DNA of 23,028 nt, taken from NCBI GenBank assembly GCA_964613235.1, contig CAZTGM010000028.1:1-23028 (forward strand), read 5' to 3'. Positions 1-5,737 of this stretch are shown piece after piece. Positions within the stretch are counted from its first letter, which is position 1. Each line of letters starts with the position of its first letter. Source of the stretch: J005 sp964613235 (lineage in GTDB: Bacteria; Pseudomonadota; Zetaproteobacteria; Mariprofundales; Mariprofundaceae). The notes under the pieces are model-generated. The model saw only the letters and a list, made by a program, of their open reading frames with translations. It had not been told where the DNA came from and made no database searches. A program made the translations under genes and the position numbers.

Positions 1-52
1 TTATCTATTTCGCACTCATCATCGATAACATCAAATTAATGTGAACACGCCC
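1..52 (-). mobile_element. Possible terminus of an IS5-type insertion sequence running off the left edge
   Basis: Read on the minus strand from position 52 inward, the sequence begins GGGCGTGTTCACATTAA. This resembles, from memory, the terminal inverted repeats of some IS5-family elements. It abuts CTAG (52-55), which fits the YTAR or TA targets used by that family. The element would lie to the left and be cut off by the window edge. No transposase sequence is visible, and the other end is outside the window, so this is a tentative call. Confidence 0.28.
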
Positions 53-58
53 TAGCTT

Positions 59-223
59 TTAAGCATCATCCTCTGGTTTACAGGCGGAATCTCTTTTTTT
101 AAGGCTTTCCAATAGGTCATCATCTATATCTTTACCGTGATTCTCGATCAGCGACTGATAAAATTCGGGGGACACAATACGCAATTTTGTCCAGCAAGCA
201 TCAAAACGAAGTGATCGTGCCAT
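59..223 (-). CDS. Small uncharacterised protein, 54 aa
   Basis: I do not recognise this protein. It runs from MARSLRFDACWTKLRI to a charged C-terminus ending KPEDDA. There is no signal peptide or membrane segment, and the C-terminal half is acidic and lysine-rich (DIDDDLLESLKKRD). The ATG is preceded by a Shine-Dalgarno-like AAGGGGA about nine bases upstream. Farther upstream lies a convincing sigma-70-type promoter whose -35 box is overlapped by one arm of an inverted repeat. A dedicated promoter and ribosome site argue for a real gene rather than a chance frame. The stop lies only about seven bases from the possible IS terminus at the left edge. It could be a small regulator or one half of a small two-gene unit interrupted by the insertion sequence; neither is shown by the sequence. 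Confidence 0.5.
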   Translation of the reverse strand: MARSLRFDACWTKLRIVSPEFYQSLIENHGKDIDDDLLESLKKRDSACKPEDDA

Positions 224-240
224 CTGATGGTCCCCTTCCC

Positions 241-290
241 TGACTCCCGATCATGAAAGACAATATAGAATCGAGAGCAAGAGGGAGTCA
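241..290. repeat. Inverted repeat bracketing the small-gene promoter, plus a 9-base direct repeat
   Basis: TGACTCCC (241-248) and GGGAGTCA (283-290) are perfect 8-base inverted arms. One arm overlaps the -35 box; the other falls in the likely 5' leader. In addition CAATATAGA occurs at 261-269 and again at 289-297, the first copy overlapping the -10 box. The placement suggests an operator pair for a repressor, possibly autoregulation, but this is inference. Confidence 0.4.
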
Positions 291-291
291 A
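262..291 (-). promoter_or_regulatory. Sigma-70-type promoter for the 54-aa gene
   Basis: On the minus strand there is a -35 box TTGACT (286-291), an 18-base spacer and a -10 box TATATT (262-267). Transcription would start near 255, about 30 bases before the ATG at 223. Both boxes are close to consensus, which makes this one of the best promoter matches I see in the window. Confidence 0.5.
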
Positions 292-339
292 TATAGATTT
301 TCCAGCGGCTGATATTGTTCCGGCATCTTAAAGGTGCGC

Positions 340-471
340 ATGGCGGAGGCTTCCCGCCGTGTGCGCAAGGAAAGTATGGCGGTCAACGTGGAATTCGACG
401 CCATCGATAAAGGGGTGTCTCAGTGCGATGCCGCTTCTCTTCGGAGGGCAGCGGATCGGATGAAGGAATAA
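340..471 (+). CDS. Doubtful short frame or gene remnant, 43 aa
   Basis: An ATG-initiated frame of 43 codons reads MAEASRRVRKESMAVNVEF and ends AASLRRAADRMKE. I recognise no family and see no Shine-Dalgarno site; the frame is also open for about nine codons upstream of the ATG. The composition is protein-like (basic N-terminus, amphipathic C-terminal helix), so it may be the 3' end of a decayed gene. It fills most of the otherwise empty stretch between the small gene and the polyamine gene. Confidence 0.2.
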   Translation: MAEASRRVRKESMAVNVEFDAIDKGVSQCDAASLRRAADRMKE

Positions 472-482
472 CGGTCGGATCA

Positions 483-511
483 CCGCTTTCCGGCCTTTTT
501 CCCGGCAGCGG
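483..511 (-). terminator. Stem-loop just downstream of the carboxynorspermidine synthase gene
   Basis: CCGCT-tt-CCGG (483-493) pairs with CCGG-c-AGCGG (502-511) around an 8-base loop containing five T (five A on the transcribed minus strand). It lies six bases past the stop codon of the minus-strand gene. There is no U-tract after the stem, so it may be a weak or Rho-assisted terminator, or a 3'-end stabilising hairpin. Confidence 0.4.
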
Positions 512-516
512 GGGAC

Positions 517-1734
517 TTACTCCGGCAGGGCGTCGATATCGATATCGGCCGGGTTGCAAGTCCAGGGCAGGCCGTGGGTGTCGAGCGCGGCCATGAACGG
601 GTCAGGATCGAATTCCTCCATGTTCCATACGCCCGGCTTCATCCACTGACCCGTCAGCATCATCATGGCGCCGATCATGGCTGGTACGCCGGTCGTATAG
701 GATACGGCCTGCGCGCCGGTTTCCTTATAGCACTGTTGATGATCGCAGATGTTGTAGATATAACGACACAGCGGCTGGCCGTCCTTGTTGGTGCCGCGCA
801 CGATGACACCGATATTGGTCTTGCCGACCGTGCGCGGACCGAGGCTGGCCGGATCAGGCAGTAATGCTTTGAGAAACTGGATCGGCACGATTTCGCGACC
901 TTCGAACATGATCGGTTCGATTGAGTCCAGGCCGATATTGCGGAATACCTCCAGATGCTTTAGGTATGCATCGCCGAAGGTCATCCAGAAACGCATGCGT
1001 TTGACGCCGTGCAGATTTTTCGTCAGCGATTCCATTTCCTCGTGATAGAGCAGGTACATCGTTTTTTCGCCGACCTGATCGAAATGGAAACGCTTGCGGA
1101 ACTGCATCGGCTTCGTTTCCACCCAGTCGCCGTTTTCCCAGTAGCGGCCGTTGGCCGTCACTTCGCGAATATTGATTTCCGGATTGAAATTGGTGGCAAA
1201 CGGGTAGCCGTGGTCGCCGCCATTGCAGTCGAGGATATCGACATAATCCATGGTGGCAAAATGATGCTTCTGCAGGTGCGCGCAGAACACGTTCGTCACA
1301 CCCGGATCGAAGCCTGAGCCGAGCAGGGCCATCAGGCCGGCCTGCTCGAAACGTTCACGATAGGCCCATTGCCATTTGTATTCGAATTTCGCTTCTTCCG
1401 GCGGTTCGTAATTGGCCGTGTCCAGATAATGCACGCCGGTTTCCAGGCAGGCATCCATGATGGTCAGATCCTGGTAGGGCAGGGCCACGTTGATGACCAT
1501 GGCCGGCTTCACGTCGCGGATCAGGGCCACGAGTTCGGGCACGAGATCGGCATCGACGGCGGCCGTATGAATCTCACGCCCTGTTTTTTCGCGCACTTCG
1601 GCGGCAATCTGTTCGCACTTGCTGATCGTGCGGCTGGCCAGCGTGATGTTGGCAAAAATTTCCGGATTCTGCGCGCATTTATGCGCCACCACCCGTCCGA
1701 CACCGCCTGCGCCAATGATCAGGATATTGTTCAT
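517..1734 (-). CDS. Carboxynorspermidine/carboxyspermidine synthase (saccharopine-dehydrogenase family), 405 aa
   Basis: This enzyme would condense aspartate semialdehyde with putrescine (or diaminopropane) and reduce the imine with NADPH, giving carboxyspermidine (or carboxynorspermidine) in the cytoplasm. The N-terminus MNNILIIGAGGVGRVVAHKC is a Rossmann nucleotide-binding loop (GAGGVG at residues 8-13), and the whole protein follows the LYS1/saccharopine-dehydrogenase-like layout with the length usual for this subgroup. The ATG has GGAGG six bases upstream. The gene is divergent from an agmatinase gene, whose product is putrescine, supporting a polyamine rather than a lysine role. The decarboxylase that normally follows it in the pathway (NspC type) is not in the window. 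A true saccharopine dehydrogenase is a less likely alternative. Confidence 0.85.
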   Translation of the reverse strand: MNNILIIGAGGVGRVVAHKCAQNPEIFANITLASRTISKCEQIAAEVREKTGREIHTAAVDADLVPELVALIRDVKPAMVINVALPYQDLTIMDACLETGVHYLDTANYEPPEEAKFEYKWQWAYRERFEQAGLMALLGSGFDPGVTNVFCAHLQKHHFATMDYVDILDCNGGDHGYPFATNFNPEINIREVTANGRYWENGDWVETKPMQFRKRFHFDQVGEKTMYLLYHEEMESLTKNLHGVKRMRFWMTFGDAYLKHLEVFRNIGLDSIEPIMFEGREIVPIQFLKALLPDPASLGPRTVGKTNIGVIVRGTNKDGQPLCRYIYNICDHQQCYKETGAQAVSYTTGVPAMIGAMMMLTGQWMKPGVWNMEEFDPDPFMAALDTHGLPWTCNPADIDIDALPE

Positions 1735-1843
1735 ATGCTGCCTCCGTCATGTGTCCGGTTGGCGCAAGTGTAAAGGGCAACGGGAGAAGCGGAAACAAAA
1801 TAAAATTGATGCTGCGCCCTTCGGCCATTGCTAAGATCGCAGC

Positions 1844-2677
1844 ATGTTTGATCTGACGGATCGCGATATCAGCGAAGCGCACGACATCCGCATCATCGGG
1901 GCGCCGTTCGACGGCACGGTATCGTTCCGGCCGGGCGCCCGTTTCGGCCCTGCGGCCATTCGCGAGGCATCCGATGGCCTGGAAACATGGTCGCCACTGC
2001 TCGAAGCCGACCTGGAGGATGTGCGTTATGCCGATGCCGGCGACCTGGAACTGCCCATGGGCAGTGTCGAGCGTTCGCTGGCGCTGATCGGCGAGGCCGT
2101 GCGCGATTGCCTGCATGACGGTGCGATGCCGTTCGTGCTGGGTGGCGAACATCTGGTCAGCCTGCCGGCCATCGAGGCCGTGCATGCCACTTATCCGGAT
2201 ATGGTGCTGGTGCAGCTCGATGCCCATGCCGATCAGCGGGACGATTATCTCGGCGTGAAGCTGTCACATGCCTGCGTGATGCGCCGGGTCTCGGAGTTTC
2301 TCGGCCAGGAACATATCCGTCAGCTGGGCATTCGTTCCGGTACGCGCGATGAGTATCGCCTGATGCGCGATTATTGCACACTGACAACCTTCCGTGATGA
2401 GGATGTGCGGGCTCTGCGCGAGTGGATTGGCAGTCAGCAGGTGTATCTGACGCTCGATCTGGATGTGTTCGATCCGGCGGCAATGCCGGGAACTGGCACG
2501 CCCGAGCCCGGCGGCATCGACTGGTGGACCTTCCAGCGTTTTCTGCAGCAACTGGCGGATTGCGAGTTTGTCGGCATGGATATCGTTGAACTGGCACCGC
2601 AACTGGATGTCTCGGGCTGTTCCGCCGTGCTGGCAGCCAAATGTGTGCGCGAAATGCTGCTGGTAGCAGCGGGATAG
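1844..2677 (+). CDS. speB: Agmatinase (ureohydrolase family), 277 aa
   Basis: Predicted to hydrolyse agmatine to putrescine and urea using a two-manganese centre. The ureohydrolase metal motifs are all visible: GGEH (His103), DAHAD (Asp126, His128, Asp130) and DLDVFDP (Asp205, Asp207), followed by GTGTPEPGG, the substrate-loop pattern typical of agmatinases. Length is slightly below E. coli SpeB but normal for the short bacterial subgroup. The ATG at 1844 is the natural start although no strong Shine-Dalgarno is present. It begins an operon with a cupin gene (3 bases downstream) and an ArsC-like gene, and is divergent across 109 bases from carboxynorspermidine synthase, which would use its product putrescine. 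Guanidinobutyrase or another ureohydrolase specificity cannot be excluded by sequence alone. Confidence 0.85.
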   Translation: MFDLTDRDISEAHDIRIIGAPFDGTVSFRPGARFGPAAIREASDGLETWSPLLEADLEDVRYADAGDLELPMGSVERSLALIGEAVRDCLHDGAMPFVLGGEHLVSLPAIEAVHATYPDMVLVQLDAHADQRDDYLGVKLSHACVMRRVSEFLGQEHIRQLGIRSGTRDEYRLMRDYCTLTTFRDEDVRALREWIGSQQVYLTLDLDVFDPAAMPGTGTPEPGGIDWWTFQRFLQQLADCEFVGMDIVELAPQLDVSGCSAVLAAKCVREMLLVAAG

Positions 2678-2680
2678 GCC

Positions 2681-3013
2681 GTGTCGGGCAATATCCTGGC
2701 GGAGCTTCCGGATGCCTCGGCCGCCGAGGTCGTGGAAACATTACTGGCCCGGCCGGGCGTGCGCATCGAACGCATTGTGTCGCACGGACAATCCTCGCCG
2801 AATGGCTTCTGGTATGATCAGGACGAACATGAATGGGTATTGCTGCTGAGCGGCAGTGCCGCTCTGGAAATCGAGGGCGAGGGACTGCGCGAGCTGGCCA
2901 GCGGCGATTTTCTGTTCCTGCCAGCGCATCGGCGGCACAGGGTGACTTGGACGGCTGCCGATCGTGAAACCGTCTGGCTGGCGGTGTTCTTCCGTGCGGA
3001 AGAGAATATATGA
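2681..3013 (+). CDS. Single-domain cupin protein, 110 aa
   Basis: A small cytoplasmic beta-barrel protein of unknown substrate. The conserved cupin core is visible: WYDQDEHEWVLLLSG (residues 44-58) and the second motif GDFLFLPAHRRHRV (75-88). His50, Glu51, His83 and His86 are candidate metal ligands. The start is GTG at 2681, three bases after the agmatinase stop, with GGGATAGG acting as ribosome site inside the agmatinase 3' end. Its stop overlaps the next gene's start in an ATGA arrangement, so translation of the two is probably coupled. Context suggests co-expression with agmatinase, but a role in polyamine metabolism is only inference. Confidence 0.75.
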   Translation: MSGNILAELPDASAAEVVETLLARPGVRIERIVSHGQSSPNGFWYDQDEHEWVLLLSGSAALEIEGEGLRELASGDFLFLPAHRRHRVTWTAADRETVWLAVFFRAEENI

Positions 3014-3420
3014 AGCGCAAGGTGTTGTTTCTGTGTACCGGCAACTCCTGTCGCTCGCAAATGGCCGAGGGCTGGCTGAAATATCTGGCCGGAGATCGGT
3101 ATGAGGTCTTCTCGGCCGGTATCGAGGCGCATGGCAAGAATCCGCACGCCATTGCCGTGATGCGGGAAGCGGGGGTGGATATTTCCGGGCAGGCATCCGA
3201 GATGCTCGATCCGGCGTTGCTGGAATCGCTCGATTTGCTGGTAACGGTTTGTGGGCATGCCGATGCGCATTGCCCGGTGGTGCCGGCAGGCTGCCGCAGG
3301 GAACACTGGCCGTTCGATGATCCGGCGAAAGTCACGGGCACGGAAAAAGAAATCATGGATGCGTTTCGCTGCGTGCGCGATCAGATCAGAAGTCGCATCG
3401 AAGTATTCTTGATGGCATAG
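3010..3420 (+). CDS. arsC: Thioredoxin-type arsenate reductase / low-molecular-weight phosphatase fold, 136 aa
   Basis: The protein has the low-molecular-weight tyrosine-phosphatase P-loop near its N-terminus, LCTGNSCR (Cys9 to Arg15, CX5R). Two further cysteines are spaced as in thioredoxin-coupled ArsC: Cys81 and Cys88, six residues apart. The acid loop DDPAKVTG carries the general-acid aspartate. This pattern favours arsenate reduction through a Cys9-Cys81-Cys88 relay over simple phosphatase activity. The ATG overlaps the cupin stop by four bases. There is no arsR, arsB or acr3 nearby, so it is not in a classical arsenic operon; detoxification of arsenate by an orphan ArsC or a different phosphatase role are both possible. 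Confidence 0.75.
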   Translation: MKRKVLFLCTGNSCRSQMAEGWLKYLAGDRYEVFSAGIEAHGKNPHAIAVMREAGVDISGQASEMLDPALLESLDLLVTVCGHADAHCPVVPAGCRREHWPFDDPAKVTGTEKEIMDAFRCVRDQIRSRIEVFLMA

Positions 3421-3426
3421 TTGTAT

Positions 3427-3445
3427 GTTCCGGAGTTTCCGGAAC
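3427..3445. terminator. Short perfect hairpin between convergent arsC and pit
   Basis: GTTCCGGA (3427-3434) and TCCGGAAC (3438-3445) form a perfect 8-base stem with a 3-base loop, six bases after the arsC stop. No T-run follows. Farther on, a looser stem pairs ACCTG with CAGGT at about 3470-3487. Either hairpin could end transcription from one side of this convergent pair. Confidence 0.4.
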
Positions 3446-3521
3446 GGCAAACCCTGTGAGTGTTTGACAACCTGGCGTGATGTCAGGTCAATGGGTTGAT
3501 CATGGCAGCAATTGATGAATA

Positions 3522-4631
3522 TCAGTTCGCAAGTATGAACACCAGGGCTGCCAGCATGCCGGCAACGGGCAGCGTGGCGAACCAGGCAAACACAATGCCG
3601 CGCACCAGCCGCCAGTCGGTGGAAGTGTTGTCTGAGCCGATGCCGAAGATGGCGCCGGTCGAGACATGGGTTGTGGAAACCGGCACGCCCCATTTTGAAG
3701 CGATGATGACCAGGAAACTTGTTACCAGATTGGCAATCAGTCCCTTGCCATGCTCGATTTCGGTGATGCGGTCGCCCATGGTGTCGGCGATTCGTGCGGA
3801 GCCGATAATACCGCCGATGGCCATGGCGCCGGCTGCGGCGAATGTTAGCCACTGGGCATCGATTGAGGAGGCGACCAGTGCCACACCGACTACTTTTGGC
3901 GTATCGTTGAGTCCGCGTGCAAACGATACCGCCCCGCTGGAGAAGATATGCAGTGCTTCAACGATCTTTTGCAGCGGTAACCCCAGCACCATACCCTGAT
4001 AACGTTCGATCCTGCGGCAGTGTTCGATATCATCGATAACGAGTTCCGGCATTGTGGTCTGCAATTGTGTGATGTTCGCGCCTGCCGGGACGATACGTCC
4101 GTTGGCAAGACAGATGCAGTGTTCACGGCTGATACCGAAATGCTTGCGGGTATGTGATACGAAACGATAAAGCATGGCGGCCAGGGCCAGAGCGATGAAC
4201 GGGCTGGCAAGTAGTGGCCAGAGAAAACCGCCAATAAGTCCCTGCCAGTGGATATGACCGGCCGTGGCGGCAACGCCCGCGCCGGTGAGTGCGCCGACGA
4301 GCGCATGTGTCGTCGAAATCGGAATGCCGCGCCGGGCGGCAAGCCAGACGGTTGTTGCCGCACCCAGTACGACGGCAAGCGTGAATGAGGAATCAGATAC
4401 CAGTGCATCCGGCATGAGTCCCTTGCCGGAAAACAGTTTCATCAGTGCAGTGGCCAGCCATGCCGCAGTCATCGAGCCGGCCAGCGTGGTGATGGTGGCC
4501 CAGATCAGTGCAGTACGCTTGCCCATCGTGCGGCTGCCGTAAAGCGTGGCCACACCCTTGAAATTGTCATTGGCGCCGTTGGCGAGGGCCAGGAAAAGAA
4601 CAGCTGGCAGAATCAGAATCGAAAGCTCCAT
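3522..4631 (-). CDS. pit: PiT-family inorganic phosphate transporter, 369 aa
   Basis: An integral inner-membrane protein for low-affinity, ion-coupled phosphate uptake. Both halves of the internally duplicated PiT fold are visible: GANDNFKGVA near the N-terminus with PISTTHALVG after it, then GLNDTPKVVG and VPVSTTHVSTG in the second half. Hydrophobic segments alternate throughout, with a hydrophilic central loop (roughly residues 140-215). The chosen ATG at 4631 has GGAGGT five bases upstream; an in-frame ATG 25 codons earlier lacks one. There is no adjacent PhoU-like DUF47 partner, which often accompanies bacterial PiT genes. It is convergent with arsC and divergent from the universal stress gene. 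Confidence 0.9.
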   Translation of the reverse strand: MELSILILPAVLFLALANGANDNFKGVATLYGSRTMGKRTALIWATITTLAGSMTAAWLATALMKLFSGKGLMPDALVSDSSFTLAVVLGAATTVWLAARRGIPISTTHALVGALTGAGVAATAGHIHWQGLIGGFLWPLLASPFIALALAAMLYRFVSHTRKHFGISREHCICLANGRIVPAGANITQLQTTMPELVIDDIEHCRRIERYQGMVLGLPLQKIVEALHIFSSGAVSFARGLNDTPKVVGVALVASSIDAQWLTFAAAGAMAIGGIIGSARIADTMGDRITEIEHGKGLIANLVTSFLVIIASKWGVPVSTTHVSTGAIFGIGSDNTSTDWRLVRGIVFAWFATLPVAGMLAALVFILAN

Positions 4632-4806
4632 GCTTACCTCCGGAAAATCAGGCAGTCGTAATGTCGAAGGGTTCCTTACAGATTCATCGTCTGATGCACG
4701 ATGCAATATGCATGAAAGGTTTCCGGAACCATGATAAGATGAGTCATGTTATATGAGACGGGCTTGTCTATGCCGGATCGGCTATGCTCGTTACAGGAGT
4801 GTCACA

Positions 4807-5271
4807 ATGGTAAAACATGGTAAAATTCTTGTCCCGACCGACTTTTCGGATGCCTCCGGTGAAGCGTTGCGCAGGGCATGTGTGCTGGCGCAGCAGTTTT
4901 CCGCTGAAATCTATTTGCTGCATATTGTCGAGCCGGTTGTTTTTTTCGATACGGATCTGATTTCGATTTCCCCGCTGGATGAGATTACCGAGGCTTTGCG
5001 CAAGGGTGCGGAAAAGCGCCTGCGCAAGCAGGCAGAGATGGTGGATATGGATGTTCGCGTGCATCTGGAAGAAGCTGTGGGCGAACCTTCGCGGGCGATT
5101 TGCACATTTGCCGGGGAATTGCCGGCCGATCTGATTGTTATCGGGCGCCATGGCGTGCAGGGCACACTGGAACATCTGTTGATCGGATCAACGGCGGAAC
5201 GGGTAGTACGGCATGCCGGATGTTCGGTTCTGGTGACCATGCCGCACGGTTTTCCGGATGTGGAGTCGTAA
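4807..5271 (+). CDS. Universal stress protein (UspA family), 154 aa
   Basis: A single UspA domain, probably a cytoplasmic dimer. The N-terminal strand KILVPTDFSDAS carries the conserved Asp12, and the C-terminal nucleotide-binding loop reads VIGRHGVQGTLEHLLIGST. The usual ATP-binding pattern is G-x2-G-x9-G-S/T; here the loop has ten residues between the second and third glycines, so ATP binding should be checked rather than assumed. The ATG at 4807 is preceded by AGGAG; an in-frame ATG 18 codons upstream has no ribosome site. It is monocistronic, and its stop is two bases from the stop of the convergent DUF493 gene. Confidence 0.88.
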   Translation: MVKHGKILVPTDFSDASGEALRRACVLAQQFSAEIYLLHIVEPVVFFDTDLISISPLDEITEALRKGAEKRLRKQAEMVDMDVRVHLEEAVGEPSRAICTFAGELPADLIVIGRHGVQGTLEHLLIGSTAERVVRHAGCSVLVTMPHGFPDVES

Positions 5272-5297
5272 GACTACAGCACCATTTTCACATCGGG
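5254..5297. terminator. Imperfect inverted repeat spanning two convergent stop codons
   Basis: CCGGATGTG (5254-5262) and CACATCGGG (5289-5297) pair at eight of nine positions, with a smaller AGTC/GACT stem in between. The repeat covers the 3' ends of both convergent genes, whose stops are two bases apart. It could serve as a shared bidirectional terminator, though there is no clear T-run. Confidence 0.25.
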
Positions 5298-5537
5298 ATG
5301 CGAGGTTAGTTCACGATACAGGTTGTCGAGTTGTTGACGGCTTTGGGCCGTAAACGTGACTGTGACGGCGAGATAGCTGGCATTGCTGCTGGGTCTGCTG
5401 CGTACTGCGCCTTCGCCCAGATCAGGCACATGTTTGCGCACAATCATGACGATATCCGCTTCAAAGCGGGCGGAATTGATGCCCATGACCTTGACGGGGA
5501 AACGGCAGGGGAATGTGAGCGCTGATCCTTCCGACAT
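5274..5537 (-). CDS. DUF493 (YbeD-type) small regulatory-fold protein, 87 aa
   Basis: Matches the DUF493/YbeD family in length and pattern: FPCRFPVKVMG near the N-terminus, IVRKHVPD in the first helix, then VRSRPSSNASYLAVTVTFTA and QQLDNLYRELTSHPDVKMVL, ending with the family's typical VKMVL. The fold is ACT-like (alpha-beta ferredoxin type) and the biochemical role is unknown. In many proteobacteria it neighbours lipB or D-alanyl-D-alanine carboxypeptidase genes; here it is alone, convergent with the universal stress gene. The ATG has GGAG five to six bases upstream. Confidence 0.8.
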   Translation of the reverse strand: MSEGSALTFPCRFPVKVMGINSARFEADIVMIVRKHVPDLGEGAVRSRPSSNASYLAVTVTFTAQSRQQLDNLYRELTSHPDVKMVL

Positions 5538-5679
5538 GCATACTCCGTGATTTCTGATGTCAGGCGCATGCTATCGCTTCCTGTGCAATCGTCGAGCGGG
5601 TGCTACAGCGGTATCCCTTGTAATGCTTTATCGACATTCTCGACTGCCCATTAATGTTGAGAATATTTCAAGAAATTCC

Positions 5680-5716
5680 TTGCAGTTTACCAGACTTTAA
5701 GCTAAACCTGTTTTAG
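5680..5716 (+). promoter_or_regulatory. Candidate promoter and operator for the fatty-acid operon
   Basis: A possible -35 TTGCAG (5680-5685) is followed after 17 bases by a weak -10 TAAACC (5703-5708). Overlapping this -10 is a dyad, CTAAACCTGTTTTAG (5702-5716), with 5-base symmetric outer arms. Its position suits a repressor site responding to acyl-CoA, but it does not match a site I know with certainty. Confidence 0.3.
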
Positions 5717-5737
5717 ATATAAGATCGAGGAGGATGT

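Noticed and set aside
2157..3356. A 399-codon open frame on the minus strand
   Set aside because: It lies opposite agmatinase, the cupin and arsC; its protein is Arg/Pro/Ser-rich, as expected for the complement of GC-rich coding sequence.
5718..5723. TATAAG as a -10 box for the fatty-acid operon
   Set aside because: It would start transcription inside the Shine-Dalgarno sequence just before the ATG, so the upstream pair is preferred.
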